From: Guyanagaster necrorhizus
Taxonomy: Eukaryota; Basidiomycota; Agaricomycetes; Agaricales; Physalacriaceae
NCBI RefSeq assembly: GCF_019112545.1
Contig: NW_025064891.1
Span: forward strand, 151,311 to 215,310
DNA length: 64,000 nucleotides
Direction: 5' to 3'
Shown: positions 23,780 through 35,832 of the stretch, piece after piece
Layout of the letters: every line of letters begins with the position of its first letter
How positions within the stretch are numbered: the stretch's first letter is position 1
Translations under genes and position numbers: made by a program
Notes under the pieces: model-generated
What the model saw: the letters and a program-made list of their open reading frames with translations, nothing else
What the model was told of the DNA's origin: nothing
The model's database searches: none

Positions 23780-26700
23780 TCACGGATACATTGTGGAAGA
23801 GGGGAATACAACTCCATCCCCCCGAATGAGAATAATCGGGCGGCGCTTGATGCCTGAGGATGGACCATCGGGAGGAAGACATCCAAGAACCTCTGTGCAC
23901 CGAACTTCGACATATGGCGACGGATCCGCACCAAAGTATACACCCACCGGATCTGTCTTGGAGAAGTTTTCTCCATACAGTGTCAGCATCTTCGCCTGGT
24001 GGGGATTAGGCTTTGCCATTACAGCACGAGAAGAAGGGCAATTCGTTTTCGGTGCTTCTGATGCACGATCAGGAGGAAGATATTTTACCACGCCCGGGAA
24101 TGGAGTGACTGGCTTGGATGGAACCGGGAATGAACCCGTCTGTGGCGCATGCTGGTTGTCGAACAAAACGGGCGGTACATAAAAGTTGTAACGGACCTGG
24201 TCTGTTTATTTTTGTTCATCAGTGCCAGACGAAGAAAAATGGCCGAAATTAAAGCTCACCCGTGCCCACAATGGTCCAGACACTGGTTTCACCGATATCG
24301 ACTTGCCACAATGCCCCAGAGCCTCCTCCGGCATCGCTTGACGACCCGCGACGCGTGGAGGACGTCATGGAACCGGCAGAACTTGGCCGCCGACGATTCT
24401 TTCCACCAACGTTGCGAGAGGTTGCGCCTGCGCTTGATGTTGATCGTTTCTTCTTAACACGCCCACCATCGTTCGAGACGAGGTCAGACGCAGAAGAGGG
24501 AGAGCCCGGCGCACTGTCAACCGGGCCAAAATAATCACCCCCAGTAGAATTCAAAGGTGATCCAGGCAGCACTGGCGAGCTCGCGCCGTTGCCCGCATTC
24601 CATTGTCGGCCATCAATAGGTCGGTAGGTGTTCACCTTCTCCCCCATGCAGGATAGGAATGCACCAGATACACCGGGTGTACCAGGTACTGGGGCCCCTT
24701 TGGTACCGTCATACACCTCAAAGGCAATTTTATGCAATTGAGAGACAGGATCACCGCAGACCTCTCCCAGAGCACAGTAGTGATCAGCAACACCTTTCGC
24801 GCCGTCCTGGAGACCACCTCCAACCACAGTGGTTTGATGATCCACCTTCCGAATTATCAAGACCGGGCTCACTACGCCCGACGTTAGGCACTGTAGGACA
24901 ACTGTTTGGTTATAATATATCGGTATTTGTGATCCATTGTTAGTGAACGGGATGGCATTTGGGGGAGGCGATGGATAGTCTGGCTGAGGAGGCGGTGGCG
25001 GCGGTGCATCAATCCCACCGGCAGGCTTGTTCACGTCCACAATGTACATGACAAAAGGATCTACATCGATTTCCATGTTAGAACTATCAGAATGTACTCA
25101 GTGCTGAAGACTCACCCCAGCTGGCTGTTCGGGCTATGAATGAAGGCGAGCTGGCCCTGGTTCTCTGGTCTAGGCCCATGAGAGGTGCGCCATCTGATCC
25201 CTTAAACGAGGATCCTGAACCGGACACACATAAATACTTTGTGGAAACGGTCTGGGATCGCAATCGATGGAACAGGGATATCGTCGAACCATGATTGATG
25301 CAAACTAGGCGAGTATAAGCTACTGAAGGGAAAGAATATAGAGGATCACACACGCTCGAGATTCTTGGCGCTTTGTCGCTTTTTGCTAGGTTTACTGATG
25401 ACTTTGATAGGGCGACTCGGGAAAGTACCGATCACCCGTTCAGGTTCCTCTTCGGTCGCTGGAGATGTTATCTTAACTAGGGCTTCGACCTTTTTCTTCT
25501 TCTCGTCGACATCAGAAATGAAGAGTTGTTTTCCAACACAGCGGCCAATGTATGTTGTTCCAGTCGGGGGGTCGTTCACATCGAAAGACTTCCCGGAAGA
25601 ACCCGTCCACTCGACAGTACCTTCCTGAGGCGACGGCTCGCCTGATATAGATATCACAACTCGCGGTGGTGACAACTTGGACTCATCTCCGCGACGAACA
25701 ACATCAGTCCACCAGGAATTGCCTATCATTATCGCCGTCGGTGGCGGGCATAGAAACCTAAGAACGCTTTTTATCAACTGTTTCTGCCGCAAGGTATAGT
25801 GAATACCTTTTCTCCGTCCCATAAGATTTTTGGGCGACTTTACTTGACATGACGATTACAGTTCGCTCTCCGAATGCTAGCCGATTGGGCGTTCGTACGT
25901 ATTGGTCAAGATATGGGCTAGGATTAATACTTTAGAAATTGCTTACATGTGTAACGGAAAAAACTCACCGAATGAAAGTCTGCAGATCGTTGGATACACC
26001 CATCATGGGGTGGTTACGTAGACCAACTCTGGCCAATTGTTCATCCACACTGGACATACGGAGCGCCATATCATTCGAGGCCGCACTTGCTCCCATATAT
26101 GAAGGAACGTCCTCGAATGATACACCATTGTCAGGCCTGAAACTGTGCGTGACCTGAGGAGGTACGGTGCGCAGAATGTCTGGACTACGGCTGGAAGTGA
26201 TGTGTGGCGGAACGCCAGACGTAGACGAATGACCAGATTGATAAGGACGAAGTCTCTCTTGGAAGTGCTGCATGGCAGAAGATGAAAATGAAAGGCCATT
26301 GCTGACGCCACCCATCACGTAGTCTTCGGGAAGATCAGATTGGTAGCTGCTGGGTAAGATGCCGGGAATACGACGCTCAGTGCCATTAAAATCGTGGAAC
26401 GCTTGAGAACTGTATTCCTTTATAGCAGCGGGCGGAGGAAATGAAGAAGGATGTACAGGATCATTCGGAGTAAGTGGAGAGATCTTTCCACTGCTGTAGG
26501 ACGAGGGTAGGCTGTTGATCATATCGTAACTGTTACCGTTGGAACCAGTGAAAGGCACGGAATCATTGAAGCTCTGCTGAGAATAAACACCATCTCCATT
26601 CATTCCATATCCTTGGCCAATTGACGAGTTGGAAGACGCGTTTCTGCGGTAATGAGATCCAAATGCGCCGTTTGATGAAGAACTACCAAAGAGTTCATAG

Positions 26701-27101
26701 CTGCTATGTTCCTGGACTAACATGAGTGCTAATGCATACATAAAATCCAAGGACAACATACTGGTTCGATACTATTCGGAGAGAAAGATGAGTCCAGCTC
26801 CTGGGGCGAGAATATAGGCTGATGATGGTTGGGGGAAACGAAATCCATGGATAACTTTAAGTTCCTGCGTCGATTCAAGGGAAAACGAGACGCGGCCGAA
26901 GGAGGATTGAGTATATCAGCAAGATCCCAGCGAGAGATGTCGGAGGGGGGAGGGAGTGGACGAGGCGCAAGAGAGAGCTAGAAAAGAGAGGATGAGTGTC
27001 AGGAAGAGAAAGTAATCGAAGTGGTAGAAATGTGCGGGGTTGTCACTGACAAATTCTGATCGGCGTTCGGCATTTTCCGAACCAAGCCAGGCTGAAGCCA
27101 T
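23780..27101 (-). CDS. CSL (CBF1/RBP-J/Su(H)/Lag-1) family transcription factor
   Basis: DNA-binding factor of the CSL family, which in fungi acts without Notch. The first ATG in the predicted frame is at 27101 (MASAWLGSENAERRSEF). The N-terminal 350 or so residues are Ser/Asn-rich. The conserved Rel-homology part begins SPYLDQYVRTPNRLAFGERT and reaches the diagnostic AQKSYGTEKRFLCPPP across the intron near 25806-25756. The beta-trefoil follows (IGRCVGKQLFISDVDEKKKK, RLRSQTVSTKYLCVSGSGSS), then LVCINHGSTISLFHRL. The C-terminal part includes VSQLHKIAFEVYDGT, WQVDIGETSVWTIVGTG and LTLYGENFSKTDPVGVYFG. Two insertions are notable: a Pro-rich loop (APPPPPPQPDYPSPPP) and about 100 Ser/basic residues before WQVDIGE, containing KKKR and KNRRR runs that may be nuclear localisation signals. 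Fungal CSLs often carry such extensions. Confidence 0.9.
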
Positions 27102-30054
27102 GCAAACCAGTTTGTACGTTGTCCCTTGTTGTTCCTTGAAATTGAACCAATACGTCTCTCCGTGCTGGGTGCTGGATATTGCAATAGGTGGGGGATCCTC
27201 AGTCAAGGAGAGTGGTATTCCTTCTCACTCTCCCCTACTTTAGCCTTTATACAACTGCTAAGCTGTATCGGCATCGCCGGGAGATCTTGTCCCGAATCAG
27301 AGAGATCCGGTGTACGATTTTTGAAATGTCTTTTTAGGATTTGTTACCGCCATGGGCAATCAGTCATCGTGTCCTTCTCGCGTGTCCTCCAGCCTCGGTC
27401 TACCGGTTCTTTCTGGTATTAACGTATTCCACCGCTCCGAATTTGTGTCTTGTGTCCCGATTGGCTCTAGTTTAGATCCCCAGCGCCTTGTGGTATTCCG
27501 TATCGGCGGACTTGCTTCTGATCTAGGTTGTGATCTCGCGGCACTCGAGAATATCCTCGGTTTCTGCCGCTCGACGGCCTTTTCTGATCTGCCTGGTCAC
27601 TGTTACTCTACTGAATGTCTCCGGACCCGACGTATCACTCTTCACTTCATTCGACTTGTTCGTCTCCTCACTGTGGCTGAATTTCGCCACCAGCTCTCCT
27701 ACTCGTCACTCATTAAGACTCCGCGTCGCTTCTCTGTTTCTATCCAGCGGATGCTTTAATCGACGACGCGGTATTTTATTGGTCTATGTTGGACCAGTAA
27801 TGTTCTTGCAACTTACGTTATTTGCTCCTCTGATAGGTACAATTCAATGTTATTGAAAATGGGGTTCTGCTTTGCTACGATTCGTCCACGTACATAGCGC
27901 TCCAGCTTCCCCAGTTCAGATCGACATGAACACTTCTTGTGCCTTGCATGTCCTCTGAAAACATGACTAGAATGCTTTTCCTTTTTGCGGCCTTTCTTCT
28001 TACAGGACTCTCTTCTCGGACCGCTCCGAATGGTGTAGTGGCATCACAATCTTCCAGCCATATGGTTTTTTTCCTCGGGAACTCGGCCAAAGTGCCGTCG
28101 CTCAGTGCAAACTAATTCAATCAAGACGCTGGCGGATGTTTTTATCGGGCCCATCTAGAGATCTGTTCTTTGGCAGCCCTGGGTTTCTGAGAAGCGTTTG
28201 GAATGCAACAGCAGGACAGATTCGACAGAAACTCGAGATCGGTGTCAATAGCAATGGGCGAATGCGTCATAGCCCTATCCTAGGTTTCGGACGAAAAGAA
28301 TGCTTTAGACCATGGATCCATTCCTTCCGCGTCGTCCCAGTTGAATGACTATCAATGACTTTAACATAAACCAATCGGAATTTTACCGAGGATGGAGAAA
28401 ATCATTTAGCATATAAATTGCAGGATGCTAACAGTCAGTGAGTGATCGAAAAAATGTAACGAAAGTTCAAATTTTTTGACCAGGAACTGTACCGACTGCC
28501 GCGTCATCACCCTGAAGATTGGGAAATGACAGCGAGATGGAAGCGTCAAGATGCCAGGTACCCAGAAGCCCTGCGCAGTCAAGGGAATACGTCGACATGA
28601 GCGCCAGTCTCTATCACCTAATGGACGAATGGGAAAGCCAGACCTGCCTGGTATTCAATTTCCCGGGTTCCAACTACGATACATAAAAGCCAACACATAC
28701 CTGTACTGCTTAGAAATTCCGGGACCACTAAGGCTGCCAAGCCATAAAGTAGCGATGCTCTTAACACCATGTCAATGCCGTGACAGGCTAGTATACTGAT
28801 GTAAAATGAAGATGCCCCTTAGGAGATGTATAGGCATGAAGGGATCCCAGAAGCAAAACTAAAGCGATCATGGACTAGCGTTGTCCTGAAGACCACAAAC
28901 ATCTCGGGGCAGGTCCTCAAACAATGCGAATCGAGCGCATACTATACTAGTGCAAGGGATACCGCTGGACCGCGAATATCCACACGAGGCGGCAGCAAGC
29001 GGTACCATAGATACGATCGAGAATTTGGCGAGATTGGGCCGCCCTATTTTTCTGTGTTTCTGTATATAAGACGCTCAAACCATCACATGCAACTAAGCGA
29101 ACTGGAACGGGAATCGGTGGTCGGGCCTGCAAGCTGCCTTCACTGATGTAAATAGTAGCCCGACTTTAGTCTTTGGTGGACCTTATACTGCACTACACTA
29201 ACATTGTAACAATTTCCTGTGCTTCAATCATTGTCTCCGTCTAGCACCACTCTTGAGTACTTAGTTCAGATTTCGACGGTACCACGTACTTCGCCAATAA
29301 CTGATATTCTAGAATTATCTATCATTGACATGGCCTAGCTACGGCCGCCCGCGCAGTGTGTGAAGAAATCAAGCATCGTACACAAGTCTCATCCCCAGGT
29401 GCGTGTAGTATTTTCAATCTTCTCTATTACTTCTGGGCAAATGTTATGAGCATCGCTACTTTGCAGATCTTCGCACTTATATATTGTTTACGGGGAGATA
29501 CGCGTTGCTTATGACCCATAGCGGAGGACCCTTTCAATACGTACTGATGCTACTAGCAGCTTCGGCAACAGTACTGGATGTTTTTCCTTTCCGTCTCACT
29601 TTTCGCTAGTCCTTTCCGATACACTATTTTGGCAACCCCGCACTTGTAATATCTGATATCGCTGCTTTTATAACCGGTACGTCCATACAATGCGCTTCAC
29701 CGAAGTGAGTATTCCTCGTGTCAGCCAAGTGTCAGCGAAGCACTGGCAGGGCTGGCCTGGGCTAGCAAAGAGGCGTGACGGTGCCGTGACAATTCAACTT
29801 TAGTGGCTCGATCCGGCGATAGCAATATTTCGACCTCGACCTCCACATCCCTGAAGACGGTCGCAATACTGTCGACGTACATTACAGTGCAAGGAGGCGC
29901 AGACCCGCTTTATTACAGCATTTCTATGCCCTATCCTTTAGGTCTGTCCTTCTCTGGAGGTGTTAATCAATCTCTTACAGTCTCCTACAGATACGTAGAT
30001 ATTTACCGAATCGTCACACTATAGAACGCTCTCCGTTCGCTGAAGAGATATACG
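27102..30054. other. Gene-poor region, about 2.9 kb, no supported gene
   Basis: Only unrecognised short ORFs occur. The longest plus-strand candidates are 27352..27759 (135 codons, Ser/Leu/Arg-rich) and an overlapping hydrophobic frame at 27530..27856. A short peptide with a signal-like start (MTRMLFLFAAFLLTGLSS) begins at about 27961. A possible two-exon ORF starts near 29691 (MRFTE) downstream of a TTTTATAA element but reads only briefly. No repeat, transposon domain or RNA gene was identified by eye. Confidence 0.5.
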
Positions 30055-31804
30055 ATGACTGGGTCGTCGTATCGTCTCGAGGCACCTCGTTCTCGGCAGC
30101 GTCCGGACCCTTTGCATTTTGAACACTCGTCATTTACCCCATCTTCGGTCATTAGCAGCCATCAACAGTCGCCGAAGTCACCCCCCCTCCTTTACGAGCT
30201 GCCTTCTTCTACATCCATGTCGCCACCTACGAGCCCCAAGTCTAAGGGACGCCTCATTTCACCGACGTCACCCTCGTTTCCTGGGCGCCCAAGAACACCT
30301 AGGAGCGGCAGACCGACCCCATCACCGGTTCGTCGGAATCGTTCAGTCACCCCGCTGGGAGTCGTTCAAAGTGACCTAGAAAGGTTCACCGACCAATGTA
30401 GAGCCTGGTACGTATGAATGAGATTCCCGTTAAGCAAAGCTAATAGTTCCATCATCTATCAAGGTATTTCAATCAAGACGATAAAGCTGGACATCTGATG
30501 ACCCAGACTCTGGCGACTATAGCTCCATCTCAACGTGCGTCTTACGCGAGGTTGCAAGCGTCCACACGCGCAGCCTACCACCGTTCCGTAACTGCAAGAA
30601 GACACGCTGAATTTGAGGCCCACTTGAGTGCTACACAACCTGGTGGATCCTTATTGCCCCATTCCCGAGCAAAGCCAAGCAGTCCTGCCGCACAGAGAGG
30701 TATTGACCATAATCTCAAATCCCTTGCCACGCGAAAATTGAATGCATGCACTTTTTCAAGAACGTCTCGATCGATTCCAGCGCTTTCTGCGAACATGGTG
30801 TACATTAGGGATGCCGGGACCGCAACCTTTCTTTTACGGATGTCAGTCTCCTTTACTATTATGCGGTTTTGTAATGGTGACACTCAGACTGCATCTATCC
30901 TTCAGTATGGGCATTAATGCGATTGCAAACTATAGCGGAGAATATCGGGGGTGCAGGTCGCAATAGAATAGACTGGGAGATCGACGATGCTGTGTTTAAG
31001 GAGACAGCGTAGGCTTTTCCCGGTCCTCTTTAATTGTCTTGCTTACGCTGTTTTTTTTTTAGTGGGAAAGATTTCATGCTTGAAGCAATAGATGTTTTAA
31101 AAGGAGTGAGATGTACATCAAACGATCCATGGACATTTCACTCATCTTCTCAGGTCCTAGCATTCGAAGAAACATCTTCACCCAAACGGCCTTCATCTAC
31201 CGTTAACGATGATCCTGCCCCGCACGGCGCACATTCACGTTCCCAATCTCAGCCTCTCTCATCCCAAAGCCCTATGCATATGATGAAGAGTGTGACGCCT
31301 AAACGTCCACGGGCTCCTAGTGATCCCTTTTTGGATACACCTGCGCTTTCACGCTCCGATGGATCATCATTATCACAATCATCTGATACCAACTCGACAT
31401 TACTTACGACTCTGATTTCTGATACAATAGACGATCCTCCAAGTCCTCTCTCTGTCTATGAGGTAGAGTATGTGTCGCCAACGCCTCGAGGCAGATCTGC
31501 GTACGATGATTTGTCCGAAGAGTTGTTGCGTGTATGGACATCGCCCGACCTCCCAAATTCTGAGTACCGTGACCTACTCAATTCGTTCCCCTCTTTTCTG
31601 ACTCGACGTCCTTTGATTCGGTTTCCGATACCATCCAACTCACACACGACTGATTTGGAGGAAGGATTTGTGGATACGCTGGACGCAAAACAAATCCGTT
31701 TCGGAACCGGTTGCATGTGGGTTGGTCCTCGGCAGCGTAGTGATGGTTGGCAGGGCAGTTGGTGGTCAAGGTTTATCTTCTGGTGGAAAGAGACATTCTG
31801 CTAG
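30055..31804 (+). CDS. Conserved-looking basidiomycete protein of unknown function
   Basis: Five or six exons, about 450-480 aa. The N-terminus is Ser/Pro-rich (about 100 residues, with SPTSPSFPGRPRTPRSGRP). A helical, charged core follows: SDLERFTDQCRAWYFNQDD, GHLMTQTLATIAPSQRASYA, HRSVTARRHAEFEAHLSATQ, then across introns ERLDRFQRFLRTWCTLGMPG, YGLWALMRLQ and GAGRNRIDWEIDDAVFKETA to GKDFMLEAIDVLKGVLAFEE. The C-terminal part is again Ser/Pro-rich and ends in an aromatic-rich tail (GWQGSWWSRFIFWWKETFC). Clean phase-compatible introns at about 30699-30760, 30842-30904, 31009-31062 and 31107-31153 argue for a real gene. No domain is recognised; no function is assigned. Confidence 0.75.
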
Positions 31805-34800
31805 ATGCATCGTACCTTTTGTCTTTTTCTTGTTCTGACTTGTTCCCACTGCGCTTGGACCATCGGTATGTATCCTTCATGCATCTTCCGCAGTTAAGTA
31901 TTTTGTTTCAATGTTTTGCATTTCTCGCACCATCTACAGGAAGTACTTGCACACAACCTATCATATCTCACTGTTTATGGCGACTCGGGACATACTACAA
32001 TTCATGTACATTTGTATTCGTACTGTCATGCCATGTAGCTGTTGCGACGTTGACGCCGCGTTCCCGATGCTGATTCTGAGCCAGTCCGTCCTGAATTTGC
32101 CTGCCGGTTACCGACATTGCAATGTTGCGCCACAGGCACTTAACAGCTACATCGAAGGTAGTAGGCAGGACATCCCATGATTAAGATTAGAATGTACAAG
32201 GACCCTGACTCTGTCGGCTTGTTTCGAAAGAGTTTTTGATACCATTCTTAGCCTTTAGAACCAATGGTGGAGCGAGCATAACCAAAGTATAACGAATTCA
32301 TTTGATCATGGGAAGCAAGGAAGTATTATTTTGGAAAGGCTTTGGTCACTGTTGCGGCTCCCCGTCAAGTTCCTAGTGCCATGCACTACGCTTCTCTCAC
32401 ATCCAGACATCTATTCTAGTGGATATCTGGCGGAGGATAGATTTCCTCATCAGGTCTTTGGAAGACTCACTAAGCAATGTATCTCTATGACCTGCATGGT
32501 CCCATGCCTCTGCTTGATCAAGGACTAAAAGGTACCAATGGTCACGATGATCTGCCTTCACAGCTTCACACCTCGATCGGAGTCAGGCTAAAACAGACTT
32601 GTTGCCGGCCTTTATCCCACAGTCAGGCCCGAGGAGCGAGTCTTCATCCACTCGTGCCTTGACCGTGGAGCTACATCGTGGTGCGATAAACGGACGAGTT
32701 GCTGTCCAACCGTCGGCCGCGACTGTCCCTCTTGGCGCGAGAAGGAAAACAAAAGGAATTGTATATCCGTAGTAAGCGCTCTGCCAAGTGGTCCGGGTGC
32801 GAGCGTTGAACTGAATACAAACACGGAATTTATCACTGCCAGTGTCAGTGACCGAATGTCGCCCGGTTCCGAGCTCCACCAATGATGCAAATTACATGTT
32901 CCATTCTGATCCCGTCGCTGTGTATCCTCTCTTAACCCTAGACCATGACGTTGCTTCGCGCTAGCTCGGATCGAAGTCCAGGCAACACAGGCTAACGGTA
33001 ATGCTACAAGTCGGAACCGACGGGCTTTCAAATTTGCAAAGCGCACCTCTGCGAATAACTTAATAAATGGTAGAGATTCATTTTATAATTTACGAATAAT
33101 CCCGATCATGATGATTCCAATCAATTGACTCACTGGGTAATGAAAGAAGGATGTTTTATTACCCGACCTTGCTCCTCAACAGAAGCGTGCCGAGGTCCGC
33201 ACTACAGCTCCCCAAATGTATATGTACACTAGCTACAGAATATGCATTACAGACAGCGAGAAATGAGGATGCTACGGTACCGAACCAGTCCATGGGACTC
33301 CTTATGTGGTCTTGGCATGAGTCCTAAATGTCCCTGTGGATATCGTTTCGGGAGTTCCGATACCTTCGTGCCTAAGTTGCTCTTTTCCTTTCCAACAGCC
33401 TTCGGCTACCGGGTACCTCTGGGCAGGGACAACACCTACCCTTTGTAGGACCAGTGTTCAGTAGTTCCGCGGTAGCTCTTGCAAATACAGTTGCTCGTGG
33501 GGACTGTACGGAACATGAAAAGGACATTGGCGGTATTGCTTTCCGTGCATTGCATGGACTATCCATATTGCGCAAAATCGTCATAATGATACCATTGGTA
33601 GGGGGAATTACTACACGCAGGTGGACTAGTTGGCACTCGCAGGTATCCGTGGGCCACAATATTTTGAACGGCAAGAATATTCGAAATTATCCATCGTTCG
33701 CCGGTGGTATGTTACAAGGTAGCACGAGTCAGAACGGGTGCAAAAGTCGGGCACAAATAAAACGAAAGCTGCCAGTCGATATGCAATAAGGATCGTCGGC
33801 CATCGCGGCCACCAGGTGACCCTGAGGCTTGAGAGTGTTGGAGCAGCAGTGTTGAGAGCCCTAACGGTGTTTTTGTGGCTGTCACAAATAAGCGTATAAG
33901 CGCACATACATACATAAGTGACTTGTGAGAAACTTACTCTGCAAGGTCACTCTGAACACTAATGTAAATACATTAGCCATGGATATTGCGACATACCGGT
34001 GGCAAGAGACACACACCTTTGGAAACTTTCATTTAACCCAAACCTAGACTTGAGACCACGCGCTACGGACCATGTATCGGAATCAAAGGGTACCGTTTAT
34101 TATCAGACTCCAATACTAGAACCTTTTGGTTCTGGCGTCTCGCTGTTTCTCACTGGCTGCTTTTTGCCATTCGAGAGTGCGAATCTGCAACTTGTGCTCC
34201 TTTATCTGGCTTATAATTATGTCCGATGTGGTTGACGGAGTGTATGTACCCGTCTGGGAAGAAAAGCCATCGTGGAAATTGATCAGTGGAGGCAAAGGCC
34301 TCCAGAGAAAGATTTCTACAGATTGTTGAGTCCCGTGATGAACTGAGAGGTGCAGAGAGTCCAGAGTCTTCCTTTTTGCCCTTCATTAGGCGGACAGGAG
34401 TCGGCGTTACTCCACTTCAAGTCGAGACTGAGGCCAGTGTGAGGACGAGAATACGTCATGCTCAATGGCGCTTTGGGAAGAGCTTTGAGTACTAGCTTGC
34501 ATGGATTGCGAGGAGTCGTCATCCAAACGAAGGCGCCTTCCCTGGCAAAGCGTATCCAAGTCGGAGGTCGACCGTTTCAAAGGGGTCGATGGAGTTGGCT
34601 GAGAGTCGGGTAAGACTACGATCCTCCCAAGCTAGCCGTTACCCGTCAGTTCAGACTGGTCCTACTAAACTCCCCGTATGTCAACGAAGGAAGGCATTGC
34701 AGACATTGAATACACCAACTTGAGTGTGATTATGAAGGTATAGTTACCATATATGGATTGATATGACTGATCCGATCCCCTTATTCAAGCCAAACTTCCG

Positions 34801-34935
34801 AACATTACACAACCAACAAGGGTTCAAACGTTCAACCGACACCATGATTGATAGCTTCAGTTAATGACCTGATCGTATTCTTCAAGCTGGAAATAGTCAT
34901 GAGTATTCGACTGATACTGATGGGGGACGAGTACC
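31805..34935. other. Gene-poor region, about 3.1 kb, no supported gene
   Basis: Many short overlapping ORFs on both strands, none with a recognisable domain. The best candidate is on the minus strand from 33046 (a signal-like MRFANLKARRFRLVALPLAC start), but its frame breaks and no splice pattern rescues it convincingly. Another on the plus strand at 33454..33789 is unremarkable. The stretch could be decayed mobile DNA, but no transposase, reverse transcriptase or terminal repeat was seen. Confidence 0.5.
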
Positions 34936-35814
34936 TCACTCTTCAATGTCTTTTTCGTACTTGCGAAGAGACTCCTTTAACCTAAATAAGGTGTCAAAAT
35001 TACAAGGTCAGGTGGGTAAGGATGAGCGTACGTTTTGTTTTCAGTCTCTAATTTGTCGACCAGGCTGGCTCTTGCTTTTGAGGCAGACTTCTGCTCTTCA
35101 AGATTACGAATTTCTTCGGCAAGCCTTGAAAAGTCACTTGCGACTGAGGCTAAGAGGCTAGATGGAGTGACGGGGGGGCGAGAAGGTGACGGCGGCGCTT
35201 CGGGCGTCATCCGCCTCAGCAACGAGCTTGGTGGTGTCGCAAGTCCATCTTCCACATCGTACTCTTGCTTTACGGGACTGAGAGTGTATTTGCCTGTAGA
35301 TGTGAACTTGGGGCGCGAAGGACCAGCAAATACATCGTCTTCTCCGAGAGCCTGCATGATATCGTCCATTCGCTTCTTCTTGCTCATCGTGGTAGATGGG
35401 AATTTGGGATGAGATTGAGGGTTATCATCAGTACGTCGTCGTTTAGACAGAGAATCTAGCGGGGAGTCGGAAAGGTTACGTTTCAATGGAGAGCTAGGAG
35501 GACTAGAAGGTAACGATGGTTTGACGACTTGGTCATTCCAAGCTGAGATCTGTTAGCCACTTGTACAACCAGAATCTGCTGCTTCACCCACCAAAGAAGC
35601 TACATTGATTGGGATCATCCCGACTTTTTGCGCAGCGATAGAATTCGCTACAGGCATGAGTTTATCATCATGAAATGGAGATTTTCATTGCGTACCGGCC
35701 AGGATTCTTGTCGCTGTGTGAAGTATACTGAGCTGCGCGAACGCCGCCGTGACAGTTACAGAGAATATTTCCGTGGGCGTCAACCTTGACGAGCACCCGA
35801 CGTTGCTGGGACAT
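34936..35814 (-). CDS. GRF-type zinc-finger protein with C-terminal coiled coil (paralogue A)
   Basis: The start at 35814 (MSQQRRVLVKVDAHGNILCN) leads into a GRF zinc finger: CNCHGGVRAAQYTS, NPGREFYRCAKSRDDPNQC and SFFAW, restored by introns at about 35695-35649 and 35592-35548. The C-x-C, C and C plus FFxW pattern fits the GRF fold, which binds single-stranded nucleic acid in APE2, TOP3A and NEIL3. The middle is Ser/Pro/basic (SKRRRTDDNPQSHPKFPST, KKKRMDDIMQAL, YTLSPVKQEYD) and probably disordered. The end is a coiled coil (FSRLAEEIRNLEEQKSA, LVDKLETENKT, LKESLRKYEKDIEE) finishing at 34936 after a last intron. An in-frame ATG at 35871 would extend the protein into the opposite gene's coding sequence. 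Confidence 0.78.
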
Positions 35815-35832
35815 GGTGGTAGCGTGTGAAAT
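35815..35832. promoter_or_regulatory. 18-bp gap between head-to-head GRF gene start codons
   Basis: Only 18 bp separate the predicted ATG codons of the two divergent GRF paralogues, so each transcript's leader must overlap the other gene's 5' coding sequence. Confidence 0.4.

Noticed and set aside
27352..27856. Two overlapping plus-strand ORFs as a membrane-protein gene
   Set aside because: Neither frame shows a known motif and no intron joins them cleanly; coding status cannot be supported.
28019..28090. tRNA-like sequence (GCTCCGAATGGTGTAGTGGCATCAC... resembles an acceptor stem plus A box)
   Set aside because: No pairing anticodon stem and no GTTCGA-type T loop follow, so it cannot fold as a tRNA; at most a chance A-box match.
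32612..33046. Minus-strand ORF with signal-like N-terminus as a secreted protein gene
   Set aside because: Frame is not sustained, no plausible splice pattern links it to the neighbouring frame, and no homology is recognised.
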